Assembly (NCBI GenBank): GCA_032173965.1
Contig: CM063291.1
Location: forward strand, 20,029,649 to 20,093,648
Direction: 5' to 3'
Origin: Sitta carolinensis
Taxonomy: Eukaryota; Chordata; Aves; Passeriformes; Sittidae
DNA length: 64,000 nt
Each line of letters opens with the position of its first letter. Position 1 is the first letter of the stretch. The notes under the pieces were generated by a model. That model searched no databases, had not been told where the DNA came from, and saw nothing but the letters and a program-made list of their open reading frames with translations. The translations under genes and the position numbers were made by a program. Shown one piece after another: positions 50,401 to 62,026 of this stretch.

Positions 50401-53400
50401 AAAGACTTTTACATATTCCAGTTTGTGTTAGTCTTTTTCTACTTGTGTAAGTGCACTGAACTCTTGGTCAAAGTACTCCTGAACATAGAAAATTGGTGAG
50501 AATGGTAAGAAACATTGAGGTGAAGAGAGTTGCAGATGCTATAAAGATCAAGTTTAGCATTTTCAAAATTAAAGTGCAGAATCAAAAAAATGGGCTGAGG
50601 GTTAGTGATCTGAGCAAAGTGAGCATAATTTTAACAACACTGCCCCACAATTTTCTTGAAAAAAAAAAAAAAAAGGTACATTTCTACAATGCATTAGCCT
50701 CAGCAGTGTTTATAAAATGGGAAAATTCCAGTCATCAGTACTGCAACCTCAGTAGGAATAGACTGCCCAATTTTGGGCATCACCATTCAAAAAAGATTTG
50801 TTATCCTGGAAAACATCCTGTAGACAAAAACAGGAATAAAAAGGAAAAAAAAAATGATGTGAAGAGAAGCTGGAACACCACTTTAGTTATAGCAATGAAT
50901 CTGTTTGTATAACATGCCTCTGTGATTGTAAATGGGAACAAATGGTTGAGTTGTCTCTTATAAGGCATTATTTCTCTTACTCAGTTTTACAAATCTGATT
51001 TTCTGGCAGACAAGCTTTTACTCCAGCAATTAGGCTTATCTCTCAGCAGTCCATTTGTTTCTGCTTCTCCCTGTAGACTGGTACAGTTTGGCATGCAAAC
51101 AAGCACTCAAATGCAGGTATTCTTGAATGCCTGTCCAAGCCAAAAAGCACAAAAATTGTAAATTCAAGTTGTATTACTTGAGAGTGACTTAACCTAGTTA
51201 GACGACTGCCAGGGAAAATGGCACTAAATGACCAAGCCGGGCACCATTTGGGACTTCAGCAAACCATTGAACCTTTTTGAAGAAGGAAAACAGTTCTTCT
51301 GTTGCCTTCTCTTCCCTGCCTGTTTTGTGGCTTGTTCTTGATGGGTGAAAGGTGAGGTAACAGGAGCCCTTCTAGCCAATCCATCTGAATGTTGGATTTT
51401 AAACCTGAAATCTGCCAGAGAATTAAGCAGCTGTTTCCTTCAAGGGCCTGGAAGGCTTCCTTATAAGGGAGCAAATGCAGCAAACTGCTCGGGAGGCAGC
51501 TCCCTGTAGAGCAAGTTGCTACACAAATGGAAATCAGAGCTAGAACACAATCCCTCTTTTTCTTTTAAAGAGTTCGAAGATTTGTATGCAAAAAGAGGAA
51601 CTTCTCTGTTGTCGGCTTTGGGAGAAAACACCAACAGCCAAAAGAATGAAATTCCCAAGCTCTATACACTTGGGAAACTTCACGAGTTTTAGGCAAGAAA
51701 CTACATGTTGGGGTTGGGTTCTCTTGTAGAATTTTTTTTCCCATAAGTTGCCAGGGAACGAATCTCTGGGTACTTAAGGATAGGTAAGAAAGACAAAAGA
51801 AGTGGCTGAGGTGGAGGGAGGGGAGGAGCACGTGGACTTCACTTTTTGCTGGGGGGTGTGCTTGTGGGGGGAAGACGCAGGAGGCTGTGGCTGTCAGACT
51901 GCGCGGGGCGAGATCTCGTTTTCACCGGCACCACTGGAGCGGAGTTCGGGGTTTTCCTGCCACGGTCTCTTCGTGTGTGTCCCGGGAATCCTGACCCTGG
52001 CCCCTGTCTGCCTGGCCGGGAGCCGCTGCAGTCCCTGTCCCCCTCGCTGTTCCTTCGTTCCTGCTCCGAGTGTTCTCCACGCCCCAGCCCGCACCCCTTG
52101 TCCTGCCGGGACTCGTGCTGCAGCTCCAGCCACCGCCGGGAGCTCCTGATCCATCTGCAGCATCCCGGAACTCTGCACCCCCTGTCCTGCCGGGACTCGT
52201 GCTGCAGCTCCAGCCACCGCCGGGAGCTCCTGATCCATCTGCAGCACCCCGGGACTCTGCACCCCCTGTCCTGCCGGGACTCGTGCTGCAGCTCCAGCCC
52301 CACCAGGGAGCTCCTGATCCATCTGCAGCATCCCGGGACTCTGCACCCCCTGTCCTGCCGGGACTCGTGCTGCAGCTCCAGCCCCGCCAGGGAGCTCCTG
52401 ATCCATCTGCAGCACCCCGGGACTCTGCACCCCCTGTCCTGCCGGGACTCGTGCTGCAGCTCCAGCCACTGCCAGGAGCTCCTGATCCATCTGCAGCACC
52501 CCGGGACTCTGCACCCCCTGTCCTGCCGGGACTCGTGCTGCAGCTCCAGCCACTGCCAGGGAGCTCCTGATCCATCTGCAGCACCCCGGGACTCTGCACC
52601 ACAGCTGCCTGTGTCGGGAACTGCACCAAAGGGAAAAGGGTGCCAGCAGCAGAGAAAACTGTGACTGTTTCCCTGGTTCTGTCTGCTGTTCATCTCATAG
52701 TTATTGTTGTTCTGTTTTGCCTTGCTAAACACAAGTAAAGAACTGTTATCCATATCCTCACATCTTTGCCTGAGAGCGCCTTAATTCTAAAATTATAACA
52801 ATTCGGATAGAGGAGTTTTGTTTTTGTTTTGTTTTGTTTTGGTTTTTTTTCATTCTCCATTTCAGGAGAAGGTCCCGTTTGTCCTTAGCGATACCTGTCT
52901 TCCAAACTAAGACACTACATATGGCAAAGAGCATGTATCCTGAAGCTACTGTTGATCTTCTTGTTAATTATGTTACTATTCTTGTTGTTAAAAATATTTC
53001 TGTATCCTTTTTCAATGTAAAAAAAAAAAAAAAAAGAAGAAGAAAAAAAAAAGGTTAGGCAGTTCCTGCATCTCTATACAATAAACTTCTCCTGTATATT
53101 TTAGTCAGATTGTACCTGTTTTACTAAGGCTTGTGAGAGGAGAGAATCCCTGTCAATGTTGATCTGTATGGAATCTGGAATGCTGCTGTACTGTGTCCAG
53201 TTCTGGGCTCCCCAGTACAGGAGAAATAAGGAGCTGCTTCAGGGTCTGGCAAGGGGCCATTGTGATGGATAAGGGACTGAGACTCTCTCATATGAGGAAA
53301 GGCTGAGAGAGCTGAGATCTGGAGGGTGCAAAGGGGACAGAGGCCTGTGCCAGGAAAAGGGGCAGTGGGTACAGACAGAAGTGCAGGAGGTTCCGGCTGA

Positions 53401-56400
53401 ACATAGGGAAGCACTTTGAGGGTGACCAAGCACTGGAACAGAGTGTCCAGACAGCTTATGGAATCTCCAACCTTGGAGATACTCAAAAGCCATCTGAATG
53501 TGGCAGCCTGCTCCAGGTGCCCTTGATGGGCAGGAGGTCGCAGTTCAGCTCGGGAGTTCTTTGCAACCTCAGTCACTCTGTGGTTCTTGGAATCACCAGC
53601 AGAAAAGAGGCCTGTGAGCAGGGGGTCGAGTGGTGCTACAAGGAAGGAAAACCAGCATTTTTAAAGTGCTCTTATAAAGTGTTCTTGTCTATACTCACTA
53701 TCTATCATGTAGGTCTGAGAACAGTAGCATATATGTATTGGAAGTCAGAGTTTTCCTAGCTATGACTAGACTTAGAATAAATGTATTGTAAATTGTCTGC
53801 CAAAAACATTTCTCACAATTTCTTTTTAATTTTACTGCAGATGATTTGGGAGGATATTTATCTAGTATTCTCTTAAATTAATTTGTGCTCTTTCATTTTG
53901 CATTGCAAAGATGAATAAATACTTTACATGCTAACTAAAAACTAGCAGAAGACTAATCTATCCACTTTTTCTCATCTTATTATGCTCCCTTTTTATAAAT
54001 CTGATTTCCGTGCCCAGTTATTGTATTTTATTGATACAATGAAAATAACTTCAACTGGAAAGCATGAAAGGGACAAGGCATATCAGTAACAGAATTCCTT
54101 CAACTTTCAACTCTTCCTGCTTGTGTTTCTCACTGTTCTTTGTTCTTTATCTGTTTGTCGAACTGTGGCAAGTTAGTGAATTGTGGTTTCAGTTTCTGTC
54201 TGAGTTTCCTTGTATCATGTTTCCTGTCGTTTTGGTTTCAGCTTCACATGGTAGACCGCCCTCTCTAATAGACTGTTCTAACCTCTTGCAATCCTTGGAA
54301 CCAATCATTCACTGAGGAAGTGGTGCAGCACAGAGATTTATGCTTCGATAACATTTAACATTTATTTGTTGCAAAAACAGTTTGTGCAAGCATGGCATAA
54401 ATCCAAGACCCTCCAAGTACTTTCTTTTATCAGTTGCTGACAGCCCCGAAGGCCCCTCCTTCCTCAGTTTCTCAGCTCCAAATTAAAGAGCCTCCTACTC
54501 TTTGACCTGTAGCAGCTTTTTCTCCCTGTGTGGCAGACTGGTAGATTTTGGTCTGTCTGTCCCTGTTCCCCAGCTGTCCATTAAAGGACTGCAGGACAAG
54601 AGAGGATGTGCAGTTCACTGATTTGCATGGGTACAGGGCTACAGCTCTGTAGCAAGCATTGTAAATCAGTTCCCCTCGGTGAATTCTGTGCAATCTCATC
54701 TTCAGTGCTGCTGCTTCTTTTACATCCAGCCATCTCAGGTGCTTAGAAGGGCTGACTGCTGAGACCTGGCTCTTACCAAGGCTTTATGTTGTTATGACAA
54801 TTCTCCTGTTGGTCTCTGGAGTAGTGATTTCTTCTCCATGTATTACATAAAGAAAGTCCTTCTCTAGCTGTTCGATTCTGCTCTGGCATCTGGACAGGAG
54901 CCTATAGCTCTGATTGTGGTGAATAACCAGAAGTACAACTGAACAGCAGCTGTGCAGTTCTGGTCCTGCTGACAGCACAGGTTGTTCTGTCCTGTACAAC
55001 CAGTGTGTGGTCAGGTAATGCCACAGCTCCTGTGAACCTCTGGTGCAACTGTCTATTAGCACTCACTGCCTTTTTTCATTGCTCTAGTTAAGCCATTTGC
55101 TATTTTTTTTTCCTGACATGCAGAACAATGCAGAGCAATCTAGAATTTACTCTTTGAGATGGTCTTGAGTGTAATGTACAAGTCTTTGAATGCATCACTT
55201 TTACTTAGGAATAAATAGGTTGTATATTGCTGAATAAAAAAGTTTTCCCCTTACAGCATAAATCAAATGACTGTTGCTGTGGTACCCAAACTAGGGAGAT
55301 GTTTATTTGTTTCTAAAGGCCACTTTAAAACCTCTACTTATTTCTAATCAATGAGCCATTTCAAGCTTTTATCTTTTGTTTTCCCCACTCCTTCAGTGCA
55401 GAGTTCCTGTTAAAAAGGCAGCTCAGCCAGCTGTAATGTGTTGTCACTACATTTAATGGTGGAGATGAATGTACACCAGGCCAAGGAAGAGCTGCTCTGT
55501 GTTTTAACACAACCACTGGTAACCTTGGGTACAGTCTGGCTCCCTTGAAAAGCTCAATAGTGAATTTAAATAGTCGCTGCAGGGTGTAAGCTTAGAAATC
55601 TCTGTTTTCAGATCTATTCAGGTAGAGCTGGAGGCTCTGTTGTAAGTTTGGAGACATCCCAAACTATGTCCAGCAAATACCCACAGTGTCACCCTTGCTA
55701 ACTCTAGGATGCTTCACCCTTGAGAAGTGAGAACAGACTCTGATCTACATTTTTTGCCATGTAAAAGACCCAAAGTAGTAGAATGAAAGTTATCATCAAC
55801 CAAAATTAGGCTGTGGGGACAAAACTGTGTTGTGGAGTTTTTTTCTGAACACAGAATTTTTTGTTTTCACTGGTTGATGGGCAGCTGAGTTGATTTTAAA
55901 ACTACTGCTCTCTACAGGGGTAAGTCTTGTTCAACAGTTACTTTATTGATTAATTTAAAAGAAAAATTACACCCCTATTTTCTTCCACTGCTGTCACAAC
56001 TGCTTCAGTAAGCTCAGGGAGCTGACTGTGAAAACTTCTGTATTTTTAAATAAATCAGTTCCCTGAACTTCTTTGCACATTCTTAAGTGTTGGTGCTTAT
56101 ACTAGGGACATGAGTAGCTGGCAGGCTTCAAATTTCTGCAAGGGCAGATCAGCAGTCTGGATTTAGACTGGATTGAAATGATACAGAATCACAGCCTTAA
56201 TCCTTGAATTTGTACAGGAAGCATGAACATACACCAGTACCTGTGGGGACAGCATCATCATAATGAAATTTGCAATTAACTTTATCACCACATTCACTCC
56301 CACGCTCATTTATGGCGGGGAGACACTGCCAATTTTTCGTTTTCTACTTCCATGCAAAGTAAATAAGGAAACCTGCTGAGAAAGAAAGCACATCCAGGAA

Positions 56401-59176
56401 TAGGAAAATACATCTGCATGCATCCAGAAGAATCTTTTAAAGGAAATACAGCTGCAGGATCTGTAGTAGTTACTGCTGCAAAGACAGTGAGGCTGGTCTT
56501 GGGCTTCTGAATACACATGATGGTCTCAGTATGATAATGGCAGCTTTTTCAAATCTGTGTATTCAGACAGCACTGCAAAACCTTACATTGCCTTCCTGAC
56601 AAGACATAAATGTTTCTATGTCTAGGACAGATAAAGAGGCTTTAGGTTGTTTTCATACACTCTTCTTGTGAAGGGTATGCTGAGTAAAAGGACAAAAAGC
56701 CTTTCCTCTAGGTCACAACTGCTCTGATGTGTTCAGGTCACCTGAAGAGCATCTGCTTCTCCAAAACAGGAGAAATACCAGAGCCTTTACCAGAGCTTTG
56801 TTTCTTCTCTATTTGCAGTTAGGAGTTGATATTATTGAGAGATGTGAAAGAACAGTCAGTAATGACAGCAGCATTTGCGAAGTGATTACTGGCTTGTCAT
56901 AATGCACAACACTACAAAGGTGTAGTGAGGTACTGCATACAGGCAGGAGGATTATGGGTGTCAATAACCCTGACGTCTACTTAGCTTTACATCATCTTAG
57001 AGAGTAATATATAGACATATATTGTTTCCTTGCCAAAAAGTAAGTACTCACCCACTGTAGCATCAATTATGCAACTAAACACGAGTTTTGGTGGAACTCC
57101 TGCAAAAAGGACTGTGATCCTTGTGACAGGTTTTCTTGGCATCCTGTCAAGAGGCTGAAGCAGGTCTGGGTTTTTTTCCTACAAAATCCAGCATTTGATA
57201 TATCAAGATCTTACAGAAGGAAAAGGTATTACTGTCTTTTGTGGTTGTTTGGTTGTTTTTTATTTTGAAGAATAATGGAGTAAGTGCAACATAATATATG
57301 TTGGGTATAGAGAAATCTTATGGCCCTTTTCATGGTCATAAATGCTAATCATGCCATGTGATAAGGCTATTACAAATAGAGTTTCTGGATCCTTGCAGAT
57401 AAAAGCATGTGGAGGATGTATTATATTGCTGCAATTTAGTCTGCAGGAGTTAGATCACAGCCACTTCCTACAGACTCACTTGGATGCTTTAGTGTGAAAT
57501 CCATTCAGGCAGAAAGCTCTTACATCCACAGATCTTTGACCGATTTGGAGAATTAACAACAGAGTTAGTTGGGAGGAAAACAGGATATGAGAGCTGCCCT
57601 CAAATCTGCAGTTAGTTACCTGCATGTTTCTGTGTCCAGCACCTTCCTTCCAGACAATTCTGGCAGAGTCTAGTCTAGAGCTGGGAGCCACATCCTTCTT
57701 TCAGCTGCCAAAGGGTATGGCTGAACTTCAGTATAAATAGATTTCAGTTTCTGTGGACAAAATAATGAACTCTGTCAGCAAGAAGTGACAGGTCTACTTT
57801 GCACTGATGTTGCATGTTATAAAGAGATAAGTCTAATATTAGATAAAGTACAGAAGGAAATCTTGGCAGTTAAAATAAGCAGGGATTGTCAGCTCCTGAA
57901 TTTCCAAGTGTTGTCCACAATGGTTAAGTTATGCCAATAACGACTGCTTAGTTTTCCTAAAGACTAGAACATCATTTCAGTATTCTAGCTTTTAAAAAGT
58001 AGGTAACTCATAGGTAGATATTGAACTTGAAAGTTTTGTTTCCTTTTAAGTTTTTCTTTTAAAGTGCTTTTAAGCTGCCTTTCTGTTGTATTTAGAAGCA
58101 TCTTTTTAGCTGCTTTTTACAATGGAGAAATCAGTTGCTAGAGAGGGAAATGGCTATTGCATCTTGAATTACACAGTATTTATGAAATGTCAGGGTGAGC
58201 TGTGGTGAGCAGCTGAAATGTGCTGAGATCAGTGGATATCCAATTTCTGGTATGGCACAAAATATTGCTGTGCAGGATGAAGACATCAGTTTCCTACAAT
58301 GCAGAAAAAAATGTGTTTCTGTGTTTCATTTCATGTGTTCTTTGTGGCACATCATAACCATAAGAAAACAGATGTCTGTAGATGATTTTCTCCTAGTTTT
58401 TGAGTTTATTTATACACAGGAACCTGAAGTAGTTCAGTTGGGTGTGGGGCTGGCTGTGGGGCTGCTGCAGGTAAAGCTGGGGAAATTAAGGGGTTGTTGA
58501 GGCATTGCTTCCTGTATTACTGCTTTGTTTATGTTCTGCTGTTAAAACATGGTAATCTCTATATGTAATTGTTAGTATGCCTAGTGAGTAGGAGGATTTT
58601 TTGTTAAAAGGAAAATAAGTCACAAGATACAGCTTTATAATGTATACAAGAAGTACATGTGCCCTACTGAGAGATCAGAATACACTGTGTTAATACATAG
58701 GGTGTGACAAAGAGGCCACTTTCTGTCCTAAGCAGTCTGTGAATTAGGTGTAAGACTAAACTTCCATATATGATAGGAATTGCATTTCATAGTACATGCC
58801 TTGTTTCAGGCCTTCTGTACACATACCTGGCAGTGCCTAAATGTTACATACACACAGTGTGGAAGTCTGCTCAGTTACAGACCTCGAGAAACACTTGGCT
58901 GTTGGTAGCAGTTATGCTGGATACTGCATCAAAGCCCTCTTTTTTCAGAAAGATGGGAATTTGGTAGGCTCAGACTTGTGCAATAAAACCAATGGCTAGA
59001 GCTGCAAGACAAATTTGTACCTGATCAGTGTCTGAATGGAAAATTTGTTTCTGTTTGTTTACAGGTTGCATGGCCGATACCATGAAATGGCACCAAATGT
59101 TGTGCCCATGGACTATACAAAGGACCCCGATGTTAAACTACCTATGCAGCTTATAATAAACATGCCTGAGCTAAAG
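38397..59176 (+). CDS. CIB2: CIB2, calcium and integrin-binding family member 2 (span of first three coding exons, 3' incomplete)
   Basis: Exons 38397-38447, 47901-47935 and 59065-59176 join in phase to 66 codons: MGNKQTIFTDEQLDAYQ, DCTFFTRKEILR, then LHGRYHEMAPNVVPMDYTKD and a segment ending INMPELK. This is the N-terminal third of a ~187-residue EF-hand protein with an N-myristoylation-type MGNKQ start. In animals CIB2 binds Ca2+/Mg2+ and acts with TMC1/2 in hair-cell mechanotransduction and at integrin tails. The EF-hands are encoded downstream of the window. CIB3 shares some of these residues (TRKEI, DYT-PDVK), but the neighbouring IDH3A and ACSBG1 point to CIB2. The introns are long (9.45 and 11.1 kb). 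Confidence 0.88.
38448..47900 (+). other. CIB2: CIB2 intron 1
   Basis: About 9.45 kb of AT-rich intron. I recognise no exon, transposon or RNA gene. A 214-codon open frame without an ATG start runs on the - strand at 39831-40475; it matches nothing I know. Scattered (A)n and (T)n tracts are present. Confidence 0.6.
47901..47935 (+). CDS. CIB2: CIB2 coding exon 2 (35 nt)
   Basis: A small exon encoding DCTFFTRKEIL plus two bases of an arginine codon. The acceptor is tttctttaacag and the donor cg|gtaagt. It is in phase with exons 1 and 3. An LTR insertion begins only 50 bp after its donor site. Confidence 0.93.
47986..48738 (+). mobile_element. Solo ERV LTR, + orientation, with 5-bp target-site duplication
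   Basis: The element starts with TGTCTTAGTTTGGAAGACAG and ends with CCCCAACA, i.e. TGT...ACA termini. It is flanked by perfect GGGCT duplications at 47981-47985 and 48739-48743. No internal retroviral genes adjoin it, so it is a solo LTR left by recombination. It is 753 bp long and about 70% of its landmarks recur, inverted, at 51706-52914. It lacks ~75 bp present near the 5' end of the other copy. It contains a GC-rich minisatellite at ~48200-48475. Confidence 0.88.
48200..48475 (+). repeat. 84-85 bp minisatellite inside the + strand LTR, ~3.3 copies
   Basis: Successive gatggatcagg landmarks fall at 48223, 48307 and 48392, giving periods of 84 and 85. The unit is GC-rich and includes cagcacgagtcccggcagg and cagagtcccgggg. 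The array lies within the LTR and recurs, inverted, with six copies at 52091-52600. Confidence 0.93.
48744..51700 (+). other. CIB2: CIB2 intron 2 segment between the two inverted LTRs
   Basis: About 3 kb of AT-rich sequence with A-rich tracts (~49258-49280, ~50660-50676) and no recognisable exon or ERV internal domain. The absence of gag, pol or env remnants and the two unlike target-site duplications show that the flanking LTRs are separate insertions, not the two ends of one provirus. Confidence 0.7.
51706..52914 (-). mobile_element. Solo ERV LTR, - orientation, with 5-bp target-site duplication
   Basis: Read on the - strand, the element starts TGTCTTAGTTTGGAAGACAG at 52914 and ends CCCCAACA at 51706. 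Perfect CTACA duplications flank it at 51701-51705 and 52915-52919. It is 1209 bp long, from the same family as the element at 47986-48738 but in the opposite orientation. It is longer because of six minisatellite units instead of about three, an extra ~150 bp at ~51830-52090, and ~75 bp near its 5' end including an A/C-rich tract. The terminal motif resembles, from memory, abundant passerine LTRs. Confidence 0.9.
52091..52600 (-). repeat. 84-bp minisatellite inside the - strand LTR, 6 copies
   Basis: The gggactcgtgctgcag landmark recurs at 52108, 52192, 52276, 52360, 52444 and 52528, an exact 84-bp period. Units differ by a few substitutions, such as ccaccgccggg, ccccaccaggg and ccactgccagg. 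Because 84 is a multiple of three, several frames remain open across the array on both strands. Confidence 0.97.
52915..59064 (+). other. CIB2: Remainder of CIB2 intron 2
   Basis: Apart from the CR1 fragment, this part of the intron is AT-rich with homopolymer tracts (for example ~53018-53052, an A-rich run that becomes aag/aaa repeats). No exon or RNA gene was recognised. Confidence 0.6.
53175..53590 (+). mobile_element. CR1 LINE 3' fragment, 5'-truncated
   Basis: The block carries typical CR1 tail landmarks in order: tgtactgtgtccagttctgg, a ctcatatgaggaaaggctga segment, gtgaccaagcactggaacag, tggagatactcaaaagcca, and a closing caacctcagtcactctgtgg. This is the usual 5'-truncated, diverged remnant of the main LINE family of birds and reptiles. 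Its limits are approximate. Confidence 0.85.
59065..59176 (+). CDS. CIB2: CIB2 coding exon 3
   Basis: The exon encodes RLHGRYHEMAPNVVPMDYTK followed by DPDVKLPMQLIINMPELK. The acceptor is tttgtttacag and the donor aag|gtatca. It ends in phase 0, where the next family exon would begin with an ENPF-type segment; that exon is not seen in the remaining 4.8 kb. Confidence 0.94.
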
Positions 59177-61954
59177 GTATCACTTCTGAATGTTGCAAAC
59201 TGTATCTTAACTTCTGTAGCTCGTCTGCAAGACTTTTTGCCAAGGTTGATAGCCGGAAGCTGTGGCATGCTGAGGTCTTCCCCTTGTTATTCTTCACAGA
59301 CAAAACCAGCCCCAGAAACTGGAAAATATTTAGGTGAATGTCTTTCCTACGGAGATAGTTAGGGTAGATGTTAAAGGAAATGAAGAGGAAATAAAATTAA
59401 ATTTAGCAATCTTTGCCCTTTGTGTGTATACCCCAGAGAAGCCATGTCCCCACAAGGATATCTGTGGGAAGAGCTGGTTAGAAGTCTAAAGTTCTTATCT
59501 CAGTCTTTTCATAGGAAATTTGCTAGCAGTGTGTAGAATATTGCTAATAAAAAGTAAAGGTTTTCCCCTTTTTTCTCAGCTACCTGAGCACAATAAATAC
59601 TATTCTTCTTAATTATCAGGAGTTTTCATTTTCATGGGGACATCACATGATAGGAAGTGGACAAACAGTCCATGCAACTTCAAATGACAGAAGGAGTAGG
59701 TAGGTATAAGGCAATCAGTGCAAAAAAATTGAAACTATTTTGACTATTTGTTTTGATTCTCAGTTCAACAGTTTAATAATCTATGGATTTAACAGAACAA
59801 ATGTGAACTTTAAGCATTTATTTTTTAAATAGGTCATTGAATTATGTTGTGTTTTGTCACAGTCTATTTTTATGTACGCTTTATGTATGCATCTATTTAG
59901 TATTGACTAAATTGATGTCTGTAAATTACTATAATGTGGAAACAAATATGTGTTCAATCTGATAGTTGCGTAAAGCATTATTAAGCTTTTTAAGAACAGT
60001 GCTATAAAAACCTTGTAATTGATGGCTTTCCACTTAATTGAATGATCTAGAAATCCTTCCTTAGTGTTGTATTTGTTTTTCAAACATCTGATATTTTCAA
60101 GCAGAAGCTGTGCTTTAGAAATTCAGTTGTGGAGGATGCTAAGTCAACATGAAGTGAAAAACACTTGAATTAGATTTCAAGTTGAAGTTCACAGAACTTT
60201 TTGTTCCTTTAATACCACACTTGCTGTATGTTTGATTCTGAGATAATATCATTTATTGAACAAGAAGCATGTTTTGCTGATGTATGTGTGTTAAAACATG
60301 TTCGACCAGCATTTCATATAAATGGAAACATAAACACGTACAAGCATTTAATTCAATGGAAAACCTTGGAAAAATTTTTATCCTTCAGTTGTTCTTCAGA
60401 CTCTGATTTAACAGATGCCTATGGACAGCTTGGGTTTCTGAAGAAGCTGAGAAATAATTCAGAATTTTTTTTCACAGTAAGCATGGGCTTCTTCAGCAAA
60501 ATATGTTTATGCTTTTTTTAATGGCATCAGTATTCCTCAGGGTTTATCTTACCATCTCTGAGATCTTGACAGCACAACATGAAATCCTTTGGCACAGTTC
60601 TTTGACTCCTTAGAGTTTAACAGCCAGACAGCTGAGAGTTGCTTTGTGAGAAATCAAGGCTAAACTTAGAAAAGAAAGAGAAATTACGATCACACAGAGT
60701 CTTTTTGGCTTCAGTTATAGAGGATTGAACACTTAAGGAACAGCTCACTCTATGAGAACTTTCGAGATGGAAGGCCTGGTTCTGAAGCTGATGTACAAAC
60801 CAGAAATTTTATACAGGATCATATTTAGATTGAGATACAGGAGCATATCTTGCTAGCTTAGCAAATTTAGGTGGTAATGATAGACTTCCTAAGAGGCTTT
60901 CATGTATCAAGTGGATCATAATCTACCTTCTGGTACTACAAGTCTGTGCAGCTTTCTGACCCTGCCTTACAAGATGTCTCCAGGTAATGGAACTTGGCTT
61001 TATGAAAGTAATAGGACAAACTCAGTGTTGAATTGTTGAATTTTATACAAATTCTCTCTCAGGTCTCATAAGTTTCTGGAAGAACCTTATAAATATTGGT
61101 GTCAAACCACTCATTTTATTTCAGGAATTCTAGGAGCTCACAGAGAAAAGTACTTTCAATATAGCTACTGAGTGTGTTTCCAGTAAAATCCCAGTAATAG
61201 GAGACGAGGTCTTATTCCATAGCTCTTTCAAAGCATTGACACTGAAGGATGTTAAAAAGCCTGAGATCTTTGTTATAAACTGAGGTCCATCTTGCTCATG
61301 AAGTGTCTTGTGGGCACCTGTGCAGATGGGGGTGTGGGGGAGAGTCTTTCCTCAAGAGTTTATTTTTGAAGCAGCTTAGGTACTAACTTCACCTAATACA
61401 TTAAGGGAAAAAAAAAAAAATCTTTAACCTTTGCAACTTGACCAGACTGCCTAACAAATCATTATGGTGTTTTCTTTCTTTGCTAAATTTTCATCAAGGT
61501 GAAGACAAAGATAACATTTACATCTTAAAATAGAAATAAATGATCTAAATGTCTATTGAATTCTAATAAAATTAGTGCTAATTTCAATGCACCTGGCTTT
61601 TTTCATGTACACATTACATTTCAAGTTACTGGCAATGTTGAGCTCAATACCACTGCAGGTTCTGACTAACAGATAGAATCAATTATGCACTTTTCTAAAT
61701 TAGATTTTGCTAAAGAAAGATCTTTACCTCATGCATTAATGTTTTGAGACAGTTTTTTTGTGTTTCAAGGAAAAAAAATGCTGCTGGTCATTTAATTTAA
61801 TTGGTAATGAATTATTCACTAACTCCTGAGAAAGAAAGAAAGAAAAGAAAGAAGGAAAGAAGGAAAGAAAGGAAAGAAAGAAAAGAAAGAAAAGAAAGAA
61901 AAGAAAGAAAAGAAAGAAAAGAAAGAAAAGAAAGAAAAGAAAGAAAAGAAAGAA

Positions 61955-62026
<72 letters not shown>

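Noticed and set aside
47986..52914. A single full provirus or a DNA transposon with long inverted termini
   Set aside because: The two ends carry different target-site duplications, each complete around its own LTR, and no retroviral or transposase coding remnant lies between them.
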